Shown piece by piece: positions 46,007 to 55,059 of a stretch of 64,000 bases of DNA; within the stretch, counting starts at the first letter, position 1; each line of letters begins with the position of its first letter. A program made the translations under genes and the position numbers. The notes beneath the pieces were generated by a model that saw nothing but the letters and a program-made list of their open reading frames with translations, did no database searches and was not told where the DNA came from. Source of the DNA: Roseomonas gilardii (GTDB lineage Bacteria > Pseudomonadota > Alphaproteobacteria > Acetobacterales > Acetobacteraceae); assembly GCF_001941945.1 (NCBI RefSeq), contig NZ_CP015583.1:2549501-2613500 (forward strand), read 5' to 3'.

Positions 46007-46019
46007 GGATGAGACGAAG

Positions 46020-46090
46020 ATGGCGCGCGGATGAAAAAGCGGCCCTCTATCGTATCAAACATTAACTTCTTGTTAGATTTGGATTGAAAG
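46020..46090. promoter_or_regulatory. AT-rich leader region before the DUF2076 gene
   Basis: Compared with the surroundings this stretch is strongly AT-rich (TATCGTATCAAACATTAACT and the next bases), and it contains a short imperfect inverted repeat, TAACTTCTTGTTA at about 46064-46076. It lies 85 bp upstream of the DUF2076 start and is the likely promoter region. A particular -35/-10 pair could not be assigned. Confidence 0.4.
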
Positions 46091-46173
46091 CCGTCGCGTT
46101 CTGGTCCAACTGCGCGTTCTCTGCATCGGCGGGCGCATGCGCCCCGCGGCGGCAGATCGGAGCATATGGAACG

Positions 46174-46977
46174 ATGACCGAGGAAGAGCGTCGCATCATC
46201 ACGGACTACGTCACGCGCGTTTCGGGGGCCGAGGCCCAGGCGGCGCGGCCGGCCAGCCCGTGGGGTGGCAGCGTGCCCTCGACCCGGGCGCCCGCCAACC
46301 TTCCGTCCGTGGACCCGGAGGCGGACCGGCTGATCCAGGACCTGTTCGCCCGCTATCCCGAGGCGCGCTACCGGATCACGCAGACGGCCTTCGTGCAGGA
46401 GGCGGCGCTGGTGCAGGCGCAGAACCGCATCCAGCAGCTGGAATGGGAACTGGACAACACGCGCCGGCAGGCGGCGGCGGCGCAGGCCCAGGGTGGGAAC
46501 CGGGGCGGGCTGTTCGGCGGCATGTTCGGCGGCGGCCAGCGCCCGCCGGTGCCGGCGCCGATGTCGCCCCCGCCGCAGCCCATGACCATGCCGAACGGCT
46601 ATGCGCCGCAGCAGATGCTGCAGCCGGGGCGCGGCGGCTCGGGCTTCCTGGGGACCGCCCTGACCACGGCGGCCGGCGTGGCGGGCGGCATGGTTCTCGG
46701 CAACGCGCTGATGGGCATGTTCTCCGGCCATGAGGCGCATGCGGCGGCTGCCAGTGCGGTGGACGACGCCACCGGCGGCGCCTTCGGCCAGGATGCCGTG
46801 GCCACCCCTGCTTCCTCCCCCTGGACCGATCCGGGTGGGCAGAACGACGCCTATGGCGCCCAGGACACGGGCTGGGGCCAAAATGATGCGGCCGCGTCAC
46901 AAGATTCCGGTTGGGGACAGGATGACGCCACCGGCTATGATACGGACGATTCAGGCAGCTATGATGACGAGGTCTGA
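46174..46977 (+). CDS. DUF2076 protein with an acidic Gln/Gly/Asp-rich tail
   Basis: A 267-residue protein of the DUF2076 group: an N-terminal helix (EEERRIITDYVTRVSGAEAQA), a central LIQDLFARYPEARYRITQTAFVQEAALVQAQNRIQQLEWELDN coil given here in part, and glycine-rich segments (GGLFGGMFGGGQ, GTALTTAAGVAGGMVLGN). The last 40 residues hold two near copies of a QDTGWGQNDA-like unit and end in SGSYDDEV. Its role is not known. ATG at 46174 gives MTEEERRIIT; upstream codons are not family-like. Confidence 0.82.
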   Translation: MTEEERRIITDYVTRVSGAEAQAARPASPWGGSVPSTRAPANLPSVDPEADRLIQDLFARYPEARYRITQTAFVQEAALVQAQNRIQQLEWELDNTRRQAAAAQAQGGNRGGLFGGMFGGGQRPPVPAPMSPPPQPMTMPNGYAPQQMLQPGRGGSGFLGTALTTAAGVAGGMVLGNALMGMFSGHEAHAAAASAVDDATGGAFGQDAVATPASSPWTDPGGQNDAYGAQDTGWGQNDAAASQDSGWGQDDATGYDTDDSGSYDDEV

Positions 46978-47168
46978 TGTTCTGGTGGCCTGACGTCCCG
47001 GGACTCTGACAAACCTGGAATGATGTGGGGCACGGGCCTCCCGCCAGAACGCGAGAGGACATCCGGCCCATACCACCGAAGCCATCCCGAGAAACCGCGA
47101 AATCCGGCTCCGTCCTGCGTGACGGAGCCGGACTCCTGCCTGCGGCGGGCGCCCAGGCGGTGTCGGCG

Positions 47169-47747
47169 ATGGCAGGTCCGGCCCCGGGCAGCCTGGTCGT
47201 GGAGGTCATGCCCTGGGTGGCCCTGCTTGCCTCGCTCCTCATGCTGGGGGGCGCCTGGGTCGGGCTGACCACGGTGCGGGATCTGCTGCTGGACGGGTTG
47301 CGGACCGAAGCCAGGGTCATCGCGCAGGGCATGGCCGGACAGGTCCAGCAGGTGCTGCGGAGCGCGGACAACGCCCTGTCCCTGCTGCAATCCAGCCTGT
47401 CGTCCCGGGACCCGCCACCGGACGACGCGGCGCTGCGCCGGATGATGGGCTGCTGCGAGATGCTGCCGGGGGATCTGGGAGTCTTCCTGCGGGACCCACA
47501 GGGCATGGTGATCGCGTCCACGCTCCGGACCCCGGATCTGGAACGCGCCCTCGGCACGCTGTCCCCTCCCCAGGCCCCCTCCCCGGTGCCCCCGCGGCCG
47601 CCCCGTCGGCCTTCCTGGCCTCTCCCCCGGCCTCCGCCGCCGCTGGGGGCCTGTCCCGGCTCATCCCCGTGCCGCCGGACCGGCCGCCCCGATCCCTCGT
47701 CCTGCTGCGCGCTCCTTCCGGTCCTGGCCAGTACGGGGCGGGGATGA
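47169..47747 (+). pseudogene. sensor-domain fragment, out of frame with the GGDEF-EAL gene
   Basis: This frame holds a membrane helix (PWVALLASLLMLGGAWVGL) and the first part of an extracellular sensor: TEARVIAQGMAGQVQQVLRSADNALSLLQSS, shown here in part. Around 47560 it turns into Pro/Arg-rich sequence, and it stops at 47747. The downstream gene lacks an N-terminal anchor of this kind, so the two are best seen as parts of one protein separated by a frame change near a C-rich run. The start ATG at 47169 is chosen within a frame open from 47025. Confidence 0.6.
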
Positions 47748-49915
47748 TCCTGCAGGCCGCGGCGCTTCTGGAATCCTTCGACGGGCTCCTAGCCCTGCAC
47801 CCTTCCGCCGTCCGGCTGCAGCAGCAGGGGCCGATCCAGGCCGTGCTGGCACAGCGCGGCAGTCCCGAGATGCTGAAGCGCGTCACCGGAATGCGCGACA
47901 CCCCCGCATCCGGTCCGGGGGGCTGGAGCGGGCAGGACTGGCTGACGGCCACCAGTCCGGTGCCGCCTTTCGCGGTCAACGTCACCGTCAGCCTTTCCGC
48001 GGTGGAAACGATGCGCCGCTGGTGGGAGATCAGCCTCGCCTGCCTGGCCGCCCTGCTGGCGCTGGCCGTGGCCATGACCGGCATCTCCCTGGCCCTGCGC
48101 CGCCACGGCCGGGCGCGTGCCGCCACGGTGCAGCGGCTCGTGGAGGCGGAGCAGGACCTTCATCTGGCCCATGCCGTGGCACGGATCGGGGAGTTCTCGC
48201 TCGATCTCGCGACGCGCCGCATCACCTGGAGCGATGGCGTCCACCGGCTGTTCCGCACCGATCCCCGGCAGCCTGTCCGCCCGCTGTCCTGGATCCTCGA
48301 CCATCTCGATCCCGAGGGGCGCAAGGACGTGCGGCAGGTCTGGCGCCGCCTGCTGGCGGAACCGGAGCGCAACCTGCGCAGCGAAAGGCGCATCCGGCGC
48401 GCCGACGGCACCACCGCCTGGTGCTGGATCGAGTTCCGCCTGCAACGTGACGCGCAGGGCCGCCCGGCGGCCATCCGCGGCGTGCTGCAGGACATCACGC
48501 GGGAACGGGAGGCCGAGGAACAGGTCCGCCGACTGGCGGAGAAGGATTCCCTGACCGGCCTCGCCAACCGCTGGCGCCTGCAGAAGCACCTGGAGGAGAG
48601 CCTCGACGCGGCGCGCGAGACGGGGCAGCGGGTCGGGGTGCTCTACCTGGACCTGGACGGGTTCAAGAGCATCAACGACCGCTGGGGCCACAGGGCCGGG
48701 GACCAGCTTCTGTTGCAGGTGGCCGAGCGTATCCAGGGCGCCGTGCGCCCCGGGGACCTGGTGGCGCGGCTGGGCGGGGACGAGTTCGTGGTGGTGCAGT
48801 CCGGCCTGCCGGAGGATGCCGCCCGCGCCGCGGAGACGATCCAGCGCCTCGCCACCCGGCTGATCACCCTGCTGCGCCGCAGCTACGACCTCGGCGACGG
48901 GCGGGAGGGCATCGTTTCCGCTTCGGCCGGGCTTGCCTTGTTTCCGACCGATGCGGCGGATGCCAGCGCGCTGCTGGAATGCGCCGACACCGCCCTCTAC
49001 CGCACCAAGCTCGCCGGGCGGAACGGCTGGTCCAGCTTCTCCTTCGAGATGGACCGCGAGATCCGGGACGCGCGCTCGCTGGAACAGGATCTGCGGCAGG
49101 CCGTGCCGCAGGGACAGTTGGAGCTCGCCTGGCAGCCGCAGGCGGTGCTCGGCCCGCCGGGCGACACATCCGGGGAGGCGGAGGCACCGCCCCGGATCGT
49201 CGGCTTCGAGGCGCTGCTGCGCTGGCGCCACCCCGAGCGCGGGCTGCTGTCCCCGGATGTCTTCATCCCCTCGGCCGAGCGTTCGGGCACCATCCTGGAG
49301 ATCGGCGAATGGGTGCTGCGCACCGCCTGCGCCGAGGCGGCGCGTTGGAGCCGTCCGCTCCGCCTCGCGGTGAATGTCTCCCCGGTGCAGGTGCAGCAGG
49401 GGGATCTCGTGGCTGTGGTCCATCGCGCGCTGCGCGATGCCGGCTTGCCGCCGGAACGGCTGGAGCTGGAGGTGACCGAGGGCCTGCTGCTGCGCGATGT
49501 CGGGCAGGTGCAGGCCACGCTGAGCGCGCTGCGCGAGATGGGGGTCGGGATCACGCTGGACGATTTCGGCACGGGTTATTCCTCGCTGATGACGCTGCGC
49601 GCCTTCCCCTTCGGCCGGCTGAAGCTGGACCGCGGCTTCATCGCCACCATGGCCGAGGACACGACCTCGGCCGCCATCGTGCGCGGCACCCTGGCCCTGG
49701 CCCGGAGCCTCGGCCTGCCCGTCACCGCCGAGGGGGTGGAGACGGAGGAGCAGGCCCGCGCCCTGCGTGCCGAGGGCTGCGACGAGATCCAGGGCTGGCT
49801 GATCGGACGCCCCCTGCCGATCGAGCGCTGGCGGTCGCTGACCGGGGATGGCCCCGGCGTGCCGGACGAAGATCCCAGGGCCCCTGGCGGCCCGGACGAT
49901 ACGGCGCCGCGTTGA
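47669..49915 (+). CDS. GGDEF-EAL protein (c-di-GMP synthase/phosphodiesterase), 5' part displaced
   Basis: The reading frame from GTG 47669 encodes 748 residues: the end of an extracellular domain, a membrane helix (ISLACLAALLALAVAMTGISL), a PAS domain (LHLAHAVARIGEFSLDLATRR), a GGDEF domain with an intact GGDEF (residues 369-373) and an EAL domain with intact EAL (E514; DDFGTGYSS, the phosphodiesterase element, is present). Both catalytic motifs are canonical, so it could make and break c-di-GMP. The N-terminal anchor and half of the sensor lie in the previous frame (47169-47747), so the gene may be broken or misread. Confidence 0.8.
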   Translation: MPPDRPPRSLVLLRAPSGPGQYGAGMILQAAALLESFDGLLALHPSAVRLQQQGPIQAVLAQRGSPEMLKRVTGMRDTPASGPGGWSGQDWLTATSPVPPFAVNVTVSLSAVETMRRWWEISLACLAALLALAVAMTGISLALRRHGRARAATVQRLVEAEQDLHLAHAVARIGEFSLDLATRRITWSDGVHRLFRTDPRQPVRPLSWILDHLDPEGRKDVRQVWRRLLAEPERNLRSERRIRRADGTTAWCWIEFRLQRDAQGRPAAIRGVLQDITREREAEEQVRRLAEKDSLTGLANRWRLQKHLEESLDAARETGQRVGVLYLDLDGFKSINDRWGHRAGDQLLLQVAERIQGAVRPGDLVARLGGDEFVVVQSGLPEDAARAAETIQRLATRLITLLRRSYDLGDGREGIVSASAGLALFPTDAADASALLECADTALYRTKLAGRNGWSSFSFEMDREIRDARSLEQDLRQAVPQGQLELAWQPQAVLGPPGDTSGEAEAPPRIVGFEALLRWRHPERGLLSPDVFIPSAERSGTILEIGEWVLRTACAEAARWSRPLRLAVNVSPVQVQQGDLVAVVHRALRDAGLPPERLELEVTEGLLLRDVGQVQATLSALREMGVGITLDDFGTGYSSLMTLRAFPFGRLKLDRGFIATMAEDTTSAAIVRGTLALARSLGLPVTAEGVETEEQARALRAEGCDEIQGWLIGRPLPIERWRSLTGDGPGVPDEDPRAPGGPDDTAPR

Positions 49916-49949
49916 CCTCCGCCCGGCCACGGCGCAGCCTGCGCGCGAC

Positions 49950-51203
49950 ATGTCCGCCGATCCGGAATCCCCGCCCGGGGAGCGCACCGCCCCTGCCCAC
50001 GCCAACAAGGACTGGCCCGCGATCGGGCTGATCTGCACCGGGCATTTCCTGTCGCATTTCTACATGCTCTGCCTCGCGCCGCTGTTTCCGCTGTGGCGCG
50101 AGGAGTTCGGCGTCTCCTACGCCACGCTCGGCCTGGCGCTGGCGCTGATGAGCGGCGTGACCGCCGCGCTGCAGACGCCGGTCGGCTTCCTGGTGGACCG
50201 GCACGGCGCCCGCGCCTTCCTGGTGGGCGGCACGCTGCTCATGGCGCTCTCGATCTCCGCCATGGGCCTCGCCCCGGGCTTCTGGGCGGTGCTGCTGCTG
50301 GCGCTGCTGTCGGGCATCGGCAACAGCGTGATCCATCCGGCGGACTACGCCATCCTGGCCGGCAGCGTCAGCGGCCACCGCATGGGCCGCGCCTTCTCGC
50401 TGCACACCTTCACCGGCAATCTCGGCTTCGCGCTGGCGCCGGTGGTGGTGCTGACGCTGTCGGACCTGATCGGCTGGCGGGCCACGCTGGTCCTGGTCGG
50501 GCTGCTCGGCGTGCCGGTGGTGGCGGCGATCCTCTGGCAGTCCCGCATCCTGGTGGATCAGGTGAAGCCGCGCGCGGCGCGCGCCGCCGCCGGGGCAGGC
50601 GCCGGCGGCAACCTGCTGCTGTCGCGGCCGATGCTGCTCTTCTTCGCCTTCTTCCTGCTGTCCTCCATGGCCAGTTCCGGCATCCAGTCCTTCCTGATCC
50701 CCGTGCTGGGGCAGATCTGGGGCACGCCGCTGGAGGTCGCGTCCTGGGCGCTGACCGGATACATGATCGGCAACTCCGCCGGGGTGCTGCTGGGCGGGTG
50801 GTATGCCGACCGGTCGCGGCGGCATCTGGTCTTCGTGGTGGGGCTGACGCTGCTTTCCATGGCGCTGCTGCTCCTGCTCGGCGCCCTGCCGCTGCCGGAG
50901 ATCCTGCAGCCCATCGTCGTGGTGGCGGCCGGCACGGCGCTGGGCGCCTCCCGCACCCCGCGCGACGTGATGGTGAAGGAGGCCTCGCCGCCCGGGCAGA
51001 TCGGCAAGGTCTTCGGCTTCATCTCCTCCGGCCTGCCGCTGGGCAGCGCCCTGATCCCCGTGCCGGTGGGCCTGCTGCTGGATGCCGGCTATGCCGTGCT
51101 GGTGCTGCCGCTGGTGGCGGCGCTGCTGGGGCTGTCGCTGCTCTGCGCCGGCGGCGGGCGGGGCGAGGCGCGCCGCGAGGTCGGCGTGGTGGCGGCGGAA
51201 TAG
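49950..51203 (+). CDS. MFS exporter, Fsr-like
   Basis: The 417-residue transporter has about twelve membrane helices. The opening GHFLSHFYMLCLAPLFPLW is typical of the fosmidomycin-resistance (Fsr) branch. MFS motif A appears as GFLVDRHGARAFLVGG, with a second copy WYADRSRRHLVF in the C-terminal half. Another block, SGIGNSVIHPADYAILAGSV, is also conserved in this branch. It begins 34 bp after the GGDEF-EAL gene and may be in the same transcript. The ATG at 49950 gives MSADPESPPG; upstream codons are non-homologous. The exported compound is unknown. Confidence 0.88.
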   Translation: MSADPESPPGERTAPAHANKDWPAIGLICTGHFLSHFYMLCLAPLFPLWREEFGVSYATLGLALALMSGVTAALQTPVGFLVDRHGARAFLVGGTLLMALSISAMGLAPGFWAVLLLALLSGIGNSVIHPADYAILAGSVSGHRMGRAFSLHTFTGNLGFALAPVVVLTLSDLIGWRATLVLVGLLGVPVVAAILWQSRILVDQVKPRAARAAAGAGAGGNLLLSRPMLLFFAFFLLSSMASSGIQSFLIPVLGQIWGTPLEVASWALTGYMIGNSAGVLLGGWYADRSRRHLVFVVGLTLLSMALLLLLGALPLPEILQPIVVVAAGTALGASRTPRDVMVKEASPPGQIGKVFGFISSGLPLGSALIPVPVGLLLDAGYAVLVLPLVAALLGLSLLCAGGGRGEARREVGVVAAE

Positions 51204-51218
51204 GGCATGGGCCGGGGC

Positions 51219-51701
51219 CTATAGAGGCTTCTGCCAGAACAGCGCCCGGCCGGCGGCGGGGTCCAGCACATAGGCACCGAAGCCGGCCTTCTCATAGGCG
51301 GCCCGGGCCACCCGGTTCCCTTCCAGCACCTCCAGCGTGATCTTGCAGCAGCCACGCTCCCGCGCGATCCGCTCGGCCTCGGCCAGCAGCAGGCGGCCGA
51401 TCCCCTGCCCCCGGAAGCGACGGGACACCACCACGTCATGCAGGTTCAGCAGGGGACGGCCCGCGAAGGTGGAAAAGCCCTCGAAGGCGTTCAGCAGTCC
51501 CGCCGCCTCGTCCCCGGCATAGGCCAGCAGGGTCAGGGCCTGGGGCCGTTGGGCCAGTTCCGCGGCGAGGCGCTCCGCGACGCCTTCGGGCAGGGGCTTG
51601 CCGCCGCCCATCGGGTCCTGAGCGTATTCCTCCATCAGGCGGGCGATCGCCCCGGCCTGGGCGGGGTCGCCGTAATCCGCCTGCGTCACGGTGACGGTCA
51701 T
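51219..51701 (-). CDS. GNAT family N-acetyltransferase
   Basis: The 160-residue product has the GNAT fold. The acetyl-CoA pyrophosphate-binding motif A is SRRFRGQGIGRLLLAEAERIA; LEVLEGNRVARAAYEKAGF is motif B. The first strand is DYGDPAQAGAIARLMEEYAQD. Start ATG at 51701 gives MTVTVTQ and has GAAGGG six bases before; the frame extends eight codons upstream. It converges on the MFS gene. The acceptor, amino acid, antibiotic or protein, cannot be told. Confidence 0.9.
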   Translation of the reverse strand: MTVTVTQADYGDPAQAGAIARLMEEYAQDPMGGGKPLPEGVAERLAAELAQRPQALTLLAYAGDEAAGLLNAFEGFSTFAGRPLLNLHDVVVSRRFRGQGIGRLLLAEAERIARERGCCKITLEVLEGNRVARAAYEKAGFGAYVLDPAAGRALFWQKPL

Positions 51702-52083
51702 GGGCATCCCTTCTTCGGAACCGGCAGTCATCTTCCGGCCTTACCTGGCGGCGACCAAGCCCGCGGGCGGAAGGAACGCCGGAGCCGTCTCCGATTCAGC
51801 GAAGTGCCTGACCGTGTTCAACCATGACGGAGTGGCAACCGAGCCATGCACCATCAGGCACCGGGTCAGGCGGGGAGCCATCTTTCCCCTTCCGGCCAGG
51901 AGGGGTGTTTTCGGTGTGCGATCAAGGGCCCAGCGCGGCACCGAATCCGCTTGCCACTGCCGCAATCACTTTTTCGGCACCATAAATCATTTTTATCCCA
52001 GAACAGTCCATTTCTTGGACCCTGGGTTTCCCCTGTGATAGCGCGCCGGTCGATGTAAATCCCTCGCAACAGGATATCCCCGC
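51702..52083. other. gap with AT-rich control region upstream of gcd
   Basis: This 382-bp stretch separates the GNAT gene from gcd, which diverge. Its left two-thirds hold no plausible gene. The right third is AT-rich (51967-52016), with CATAAATCATTTTTATCC-like tracts and an inverted repeat at 52006-52020. It most likely carries the gcd promoter. Confidence 0.5.
52006..52020. promoter_or_regulatory. GTCCA-N5-TGGAC inverted repeat upstream of gcd
   Basis: The two 5-bp arms GTCCA and TGGAC flank TTTCT at the edge of the AT-rich island, about 64 bp upstream of the gcd ATG. Its place makes it a candidate operator, though five-base arms can occur by chance. Confidence 0.35.
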
Positions 52084-54465
52084 ATGGATGCTCCCGATAG
52101 GACGCCCGGCTTCGCGGCCCGGCTCTGGCTCTATCTCCTGGGGGTTGCCCTCATCCTGGCCGGGCTCTTTCTCGGCGGCGGCGGCGCCTATCTGATCCGG
52201 CTGGGCGGAAGCTGGTACTTCGCCCTCGCCGGCCTTGCCCTGCTCGCCTCCGGTTTGCTCGTGGCGATGCGCCGCCCCGCAGGCGCCTGGATCTTCGGCC
52301 TGGTGGTGCTGGCCAGCATTCCCTGGGCGCTCTGGGAAGCGGGACTGGATTTCTGGGCCCTGGTCTCGCGCCTCTTCGCCCTGGGCATCGCGGGGGTGCT
52401 GGTGGCCCTCACCTATCCCCTGCTGCTGCAGGCCCAGGGACAGAGGGGCGGAAGGGGCGCCTTCGCGGTAGCGGGCGTGCTGGCCATCGCCGTGGTCGCC
52501 ACGGCGGTCAGCGCCTTCACCCCGAAATCGGTGACCGCGCCGACCGAGACCGCCGCCGCCCCGCCGCCGGTCGCGTCCGGCCAGGCGCAGAAGGACTGGC
52601 GCCACTGGGGCAACACCACGGCGGGCATGCGCTTCGCCGCGCTCGACCAGATCACGCCAGCGAATATCGGGCAGTTGAAGGTGGCCTGGACGGCCCATAC
52701 GGGCGACCTGCCGGTCAGCAACGGTTCCGGCGCCGAGGACCAGAACACGCCGCTGCAGATCGGCGATACGCTCTATGTCTGCACCGCCTATGGCAAGGTG
52801 ATCGCCCTCGACGTGGACAGCGGCGCCGAGCGCTGGCGCTTCGACCCGAAGGGCAGCGCCCCGAACTGGCAGCGCTGCCGTGGCCTCGGCTATTTCGACG
52901 CCACGACCGACCCCTCCATCCCCGCCGCGGCGATCGCGAACGGCACCGCCGCCTGCACCCGCCGCCTCTTCCTGCCGACCATCGACGCCCGGCTGATCTC
53001 CCTCGACGCCGCGACCGGCCGGCCCTGCGCCGGCTTCGGCCAGAACGGCACGGTGGACCTGACCATCGGCATGGGCGAGGTGAAGCCCGGCTACTACCAG
53101 CAGACCTCCACGCCGCTGGTGGCCGGCCATCTCGTGGTGGTGGGCGGCCGCGTGGCCGACAACTACTCGACCGGCGAGCCTCCCGGCGTGGTTCGCGCCT
53201 ATGACGCGATGAGCGGCGAGCTGGTCTGGGCCTGGGACCCGGGGAACCCGGCGATCACCACCCTGCCCCCGGATGGCCAGACCTATACGCGCGGCACGCC
53301 GAACGTGTGGTCGGCCATGTCCTATGATCCGAAGCTGGGGCTGATCTACCTGCCCACCGGCAATGCCACGCCCGACTTCTTCGGCGGCGGGCGGACCGAG
53401 CTGGATGACCGGTACAGTTCCTCCATCGTCGCGGTGGATGCCGCCACCGGCCGCGTGCGCTGGTCCTTCCAGACGACGCATCATGACCTGTGGGATTTCG
53501 ACGTGCCGGCCCAGCCGGCGCTCTATGACATTCCCGACGGCAAGGGCGGCAGCGTGCCGGCCCTGGCGCAGGTGACGAAGCAGGGCGAGATCTTCCTGCT
53601 GAACCGCGAGACGGGCACGCCGATCGCGGAGGTGAAGGATCTGCCCGTTCCGCAGGGCAACGTGCCGGGCGAACGCTATTCGCCGACGCAGCCCTTCTCG
53701 GTCGGCATGCCCTCGATCGGCAACCAGACGCTGACCGAGGCGGACATGTGGGGCGCCACCCCTTTCGACCAGCTCCTTTGCCGCATCCAGTTCAAGGAGA
53801 TGCGGCACGAGGGCGTCTATACCCCGCCCGGTCTCGATCCGGCCCTGCAGTTCCCGGGCTCGCTGGGCGGCATGAACTGGGGCAGCGTATCGATCGACCC
53901 GACCACCAGCTACATGTTCGTCAACGACATGCGACTGGGCCTCGCGAACTACATGATCCCGCGGGAGAAGATCCCCGCCGGGGCGAGCGGCATCGAGATG
54001 GGCGTCGTGCCGCAGGAGGGCACCCCCTTCGGCGCCATGCGCGTCCGCTTCCTGTCGCAGCTCGGCATTCCCTGCCAGAAGCCGCCCTTCGGCACGATGT
54101 CGGCGATCGACCTGAAGACCCGCAAGCTGGTCTGGCAGGTCCCTGTCGGCACGGTGGAGGATACGGGCCCGCTGGGCCTGCGCATGGGGCTGCCGATCCC
54201 CATCGGCATGCCGACGCTGGGTGCCTCGCTGGCCACCCAGTCCGGCCTGCTCTTCTTCGCCGGGACGCAGGACTTCTACCTGCGCGCCTATGACAGCCGC
54301 ACGGGCCGGGAGGTCTGGAAGAGCCGCCTGCCGGTGGGCAGCCAGGGCGGGCCGATGACCTATGTCTCGCCGAAGACGGGCAAGCAGTATGTGGTCGTCA
54401 CCGCCGGCGGGGCGCGCCAGTCGCCGCAGCGGGGCGACTACGTGATGGCCTATACCCTGCCCTGA
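52084..54465 (+). CDS. gcd: membrane-bound PQQ glucose dehydrogenase
   Basis: A 793-residue quinoprotein, matching the roughly 796-residue E. coli Gcd. Five membrane helices make up residues 1-150 (RLWLYLLGVALILAGLFLGG, YFALAGLALLASGLLVAM and three more). An eight-bladed PQQ propeller starts near residue 170 with WRHWGNTTAGMRFAALDQI, and has LYVCTAYGKVIALDVDSG, TTHHDLWDFDVPAQPALYD and IFLLNRETGTPIAEVKDLP. It oxidises glucose to gluconolactone in the periplasm and feeds electrons to ubiquinone. No pqq biosynthesis genes are nearby. The ribosome-binding site is weak. A hairpin follows. Confidence 0.96.
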   Translation: MDAPDRTPGFAARLWLYLLGVALILAGLFLGGGGAYLIRLGGSWYFALAGLALLASGLLVAMRRPAGAWIFGLVVLASIPWALWEAGLDFWALVSRLFALGIAGVLVALTYPLLLQAQGQRGGRGAFAVAGVLAIAVVATAVSAFTPKSVTAPTETAAAPPPVASGQAQKDWRHWGNTTAGMRFAALDQITPANIGQLKVAWTAHTGDLPVSNGSGAEDQNTPLQIGDTLYVCTAYGKVIALDVDSGAERWRFDPKGSAPNWQRCRGLGYFDATTDPSIPAAAIANGTAACTRRLFLPTIDARLISLDAATGRPCAGFGQNGTVDLTIGMGEVKPGYYQQTSTPLVAGHLVVVGGRVADNYSTGEPPGVVRAYDAMSGELVWAWDPGNPAITTLPPDGQTYTRGTPNVWSAMSYDPKLGLIYLPTGNATPDFFGGGRTELDDRYSSSIVAVDAATGRVRWSFQTTHHDLWDFDVPAQPALYDIPDGKGGSVPALAQVTKQGEIFLLNRETGTPIAEVKDLPVPQGNVPGERYSPTQPFSVGMPSIGNQTLTEADMWGATPFDQLLCRIQFKEMRHEGVYTPPGLDPALQFPGSLGGMNWGSVSIDPTTSYMFVNDMRLGLANYMIPREKIPAGASGIEMGVVPQEGTPFGAMRVRFLSQLGIPCQKPPFGTMSAIDLKTRKLVWQVPVGTVEDTGPLGLRMGLPIPIGMPTLGASLATQSGLLFFAGTQDFYLRAYDSRTGREVWKSRLPVGSQGGPMTYVSPKTGKQYVVVTAGGARQSPQRGDYVMAYTLP

Positions 54466-54479
54466 GCAGGGCCAGGTAT

Positions 54480-54506
54480 GCGGCGGCCGCCCTTCCCGGC
54501 CGCCGC
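54480..54506 (+). terminator. hairpin after gcd
   Basis: A perfect 10-bp stem (GCGGCGGCCG at 54480-54489 and CGGCCGCCGC at 54497-54506) with a 7-nt loop begins 15 bp after the gcd stop. No T-tract follows, so termination may be weak or factor-assisted. Confidence 0.5.
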
Positions 54507-54572
54507 ACTCCGCCTATCCTGACCCGGCCGTTGCTCTTCCCCGGAGGGGCGGAGACCGCGCCTGGTGGGGCT

Positions 54573-54860
54573 TCAGGCCAACCCGCTCCGCATGCTCCCC
54601 ATGGCGGCCCGGATGCGGGTCCATTCCAGCACGGCCGCTTCGGTAAAGGCATCGGCGCAGTCCACCACTTCCGGTGGCGTGCAGCCCAGGGCCTCGGCCA
54701 GATGGCTCCGGACGCCGACCACGGCATGGGCGAGGGACTTCGTCATCTCCCCCCGGTCCATGTCCGAAAGGATCTCCTGGGCAAACCTCACGCCGCCCTC
54801 GCGGGACGCCTGTAGCGTCTCCCGGTAGAAGCGGGCTCTCTCCTTGCTGTCCTGCGCCAT
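54573..54860 (-). CDS. small helical protein of unknown function
   Basis: The 95-residue product is soluble and mostly helical: KERARFYRETLQASREGG, FAQEILSDMDRGEMTKSLAHAVVGVRSHLAEALG, and a C-terminal LEWTRIRAAMGSMRSGL. It has one cysteine pair in LGCTPPEVVDCADAF. I do not recognise a family. The codon pattern and a sensible start (MAQDSKERARF) support it, but the length is small and the confidence is moderate. It converges on gcd and precedes dctA on the opposite side. Confidence 0.5.
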   Translation of the reverse strand: MAQDSKERARFYRETLQASREGGVRFAQEILSDMDRGEMTKSLAHAVVGVRSHLAEALGCTPPEVVDCADAFTEAAVLEWTRIRAAMGSMRSGLA

Positions 54861-55059
54861 TCCGTCCCTTGTTCCGAGCGGGCCTGGATCACCCTTCTCA
54901 CCGGAAAATAGCTAAACAAGGGTGGCGCGGCTGCGTTTCCGGACACAATGCGGCAGGAAGCGGGGATTTTCCCGGTCCGGATCAGATTTCCGGGAGAAAG
55001 GCGGCACACCCCCCTCCCCCCGGTCGGCCCTGTCCCGCGCCCCTGCGTCCTTCCGCCCG

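Noticed and set aside
51691-52038. A 115-codon plus-strand frame in the gap before gcd
   Set aside because: It has no recognisable domain, mixes the AT-rich control region with other sequence, and has no good ribosome-binding site.
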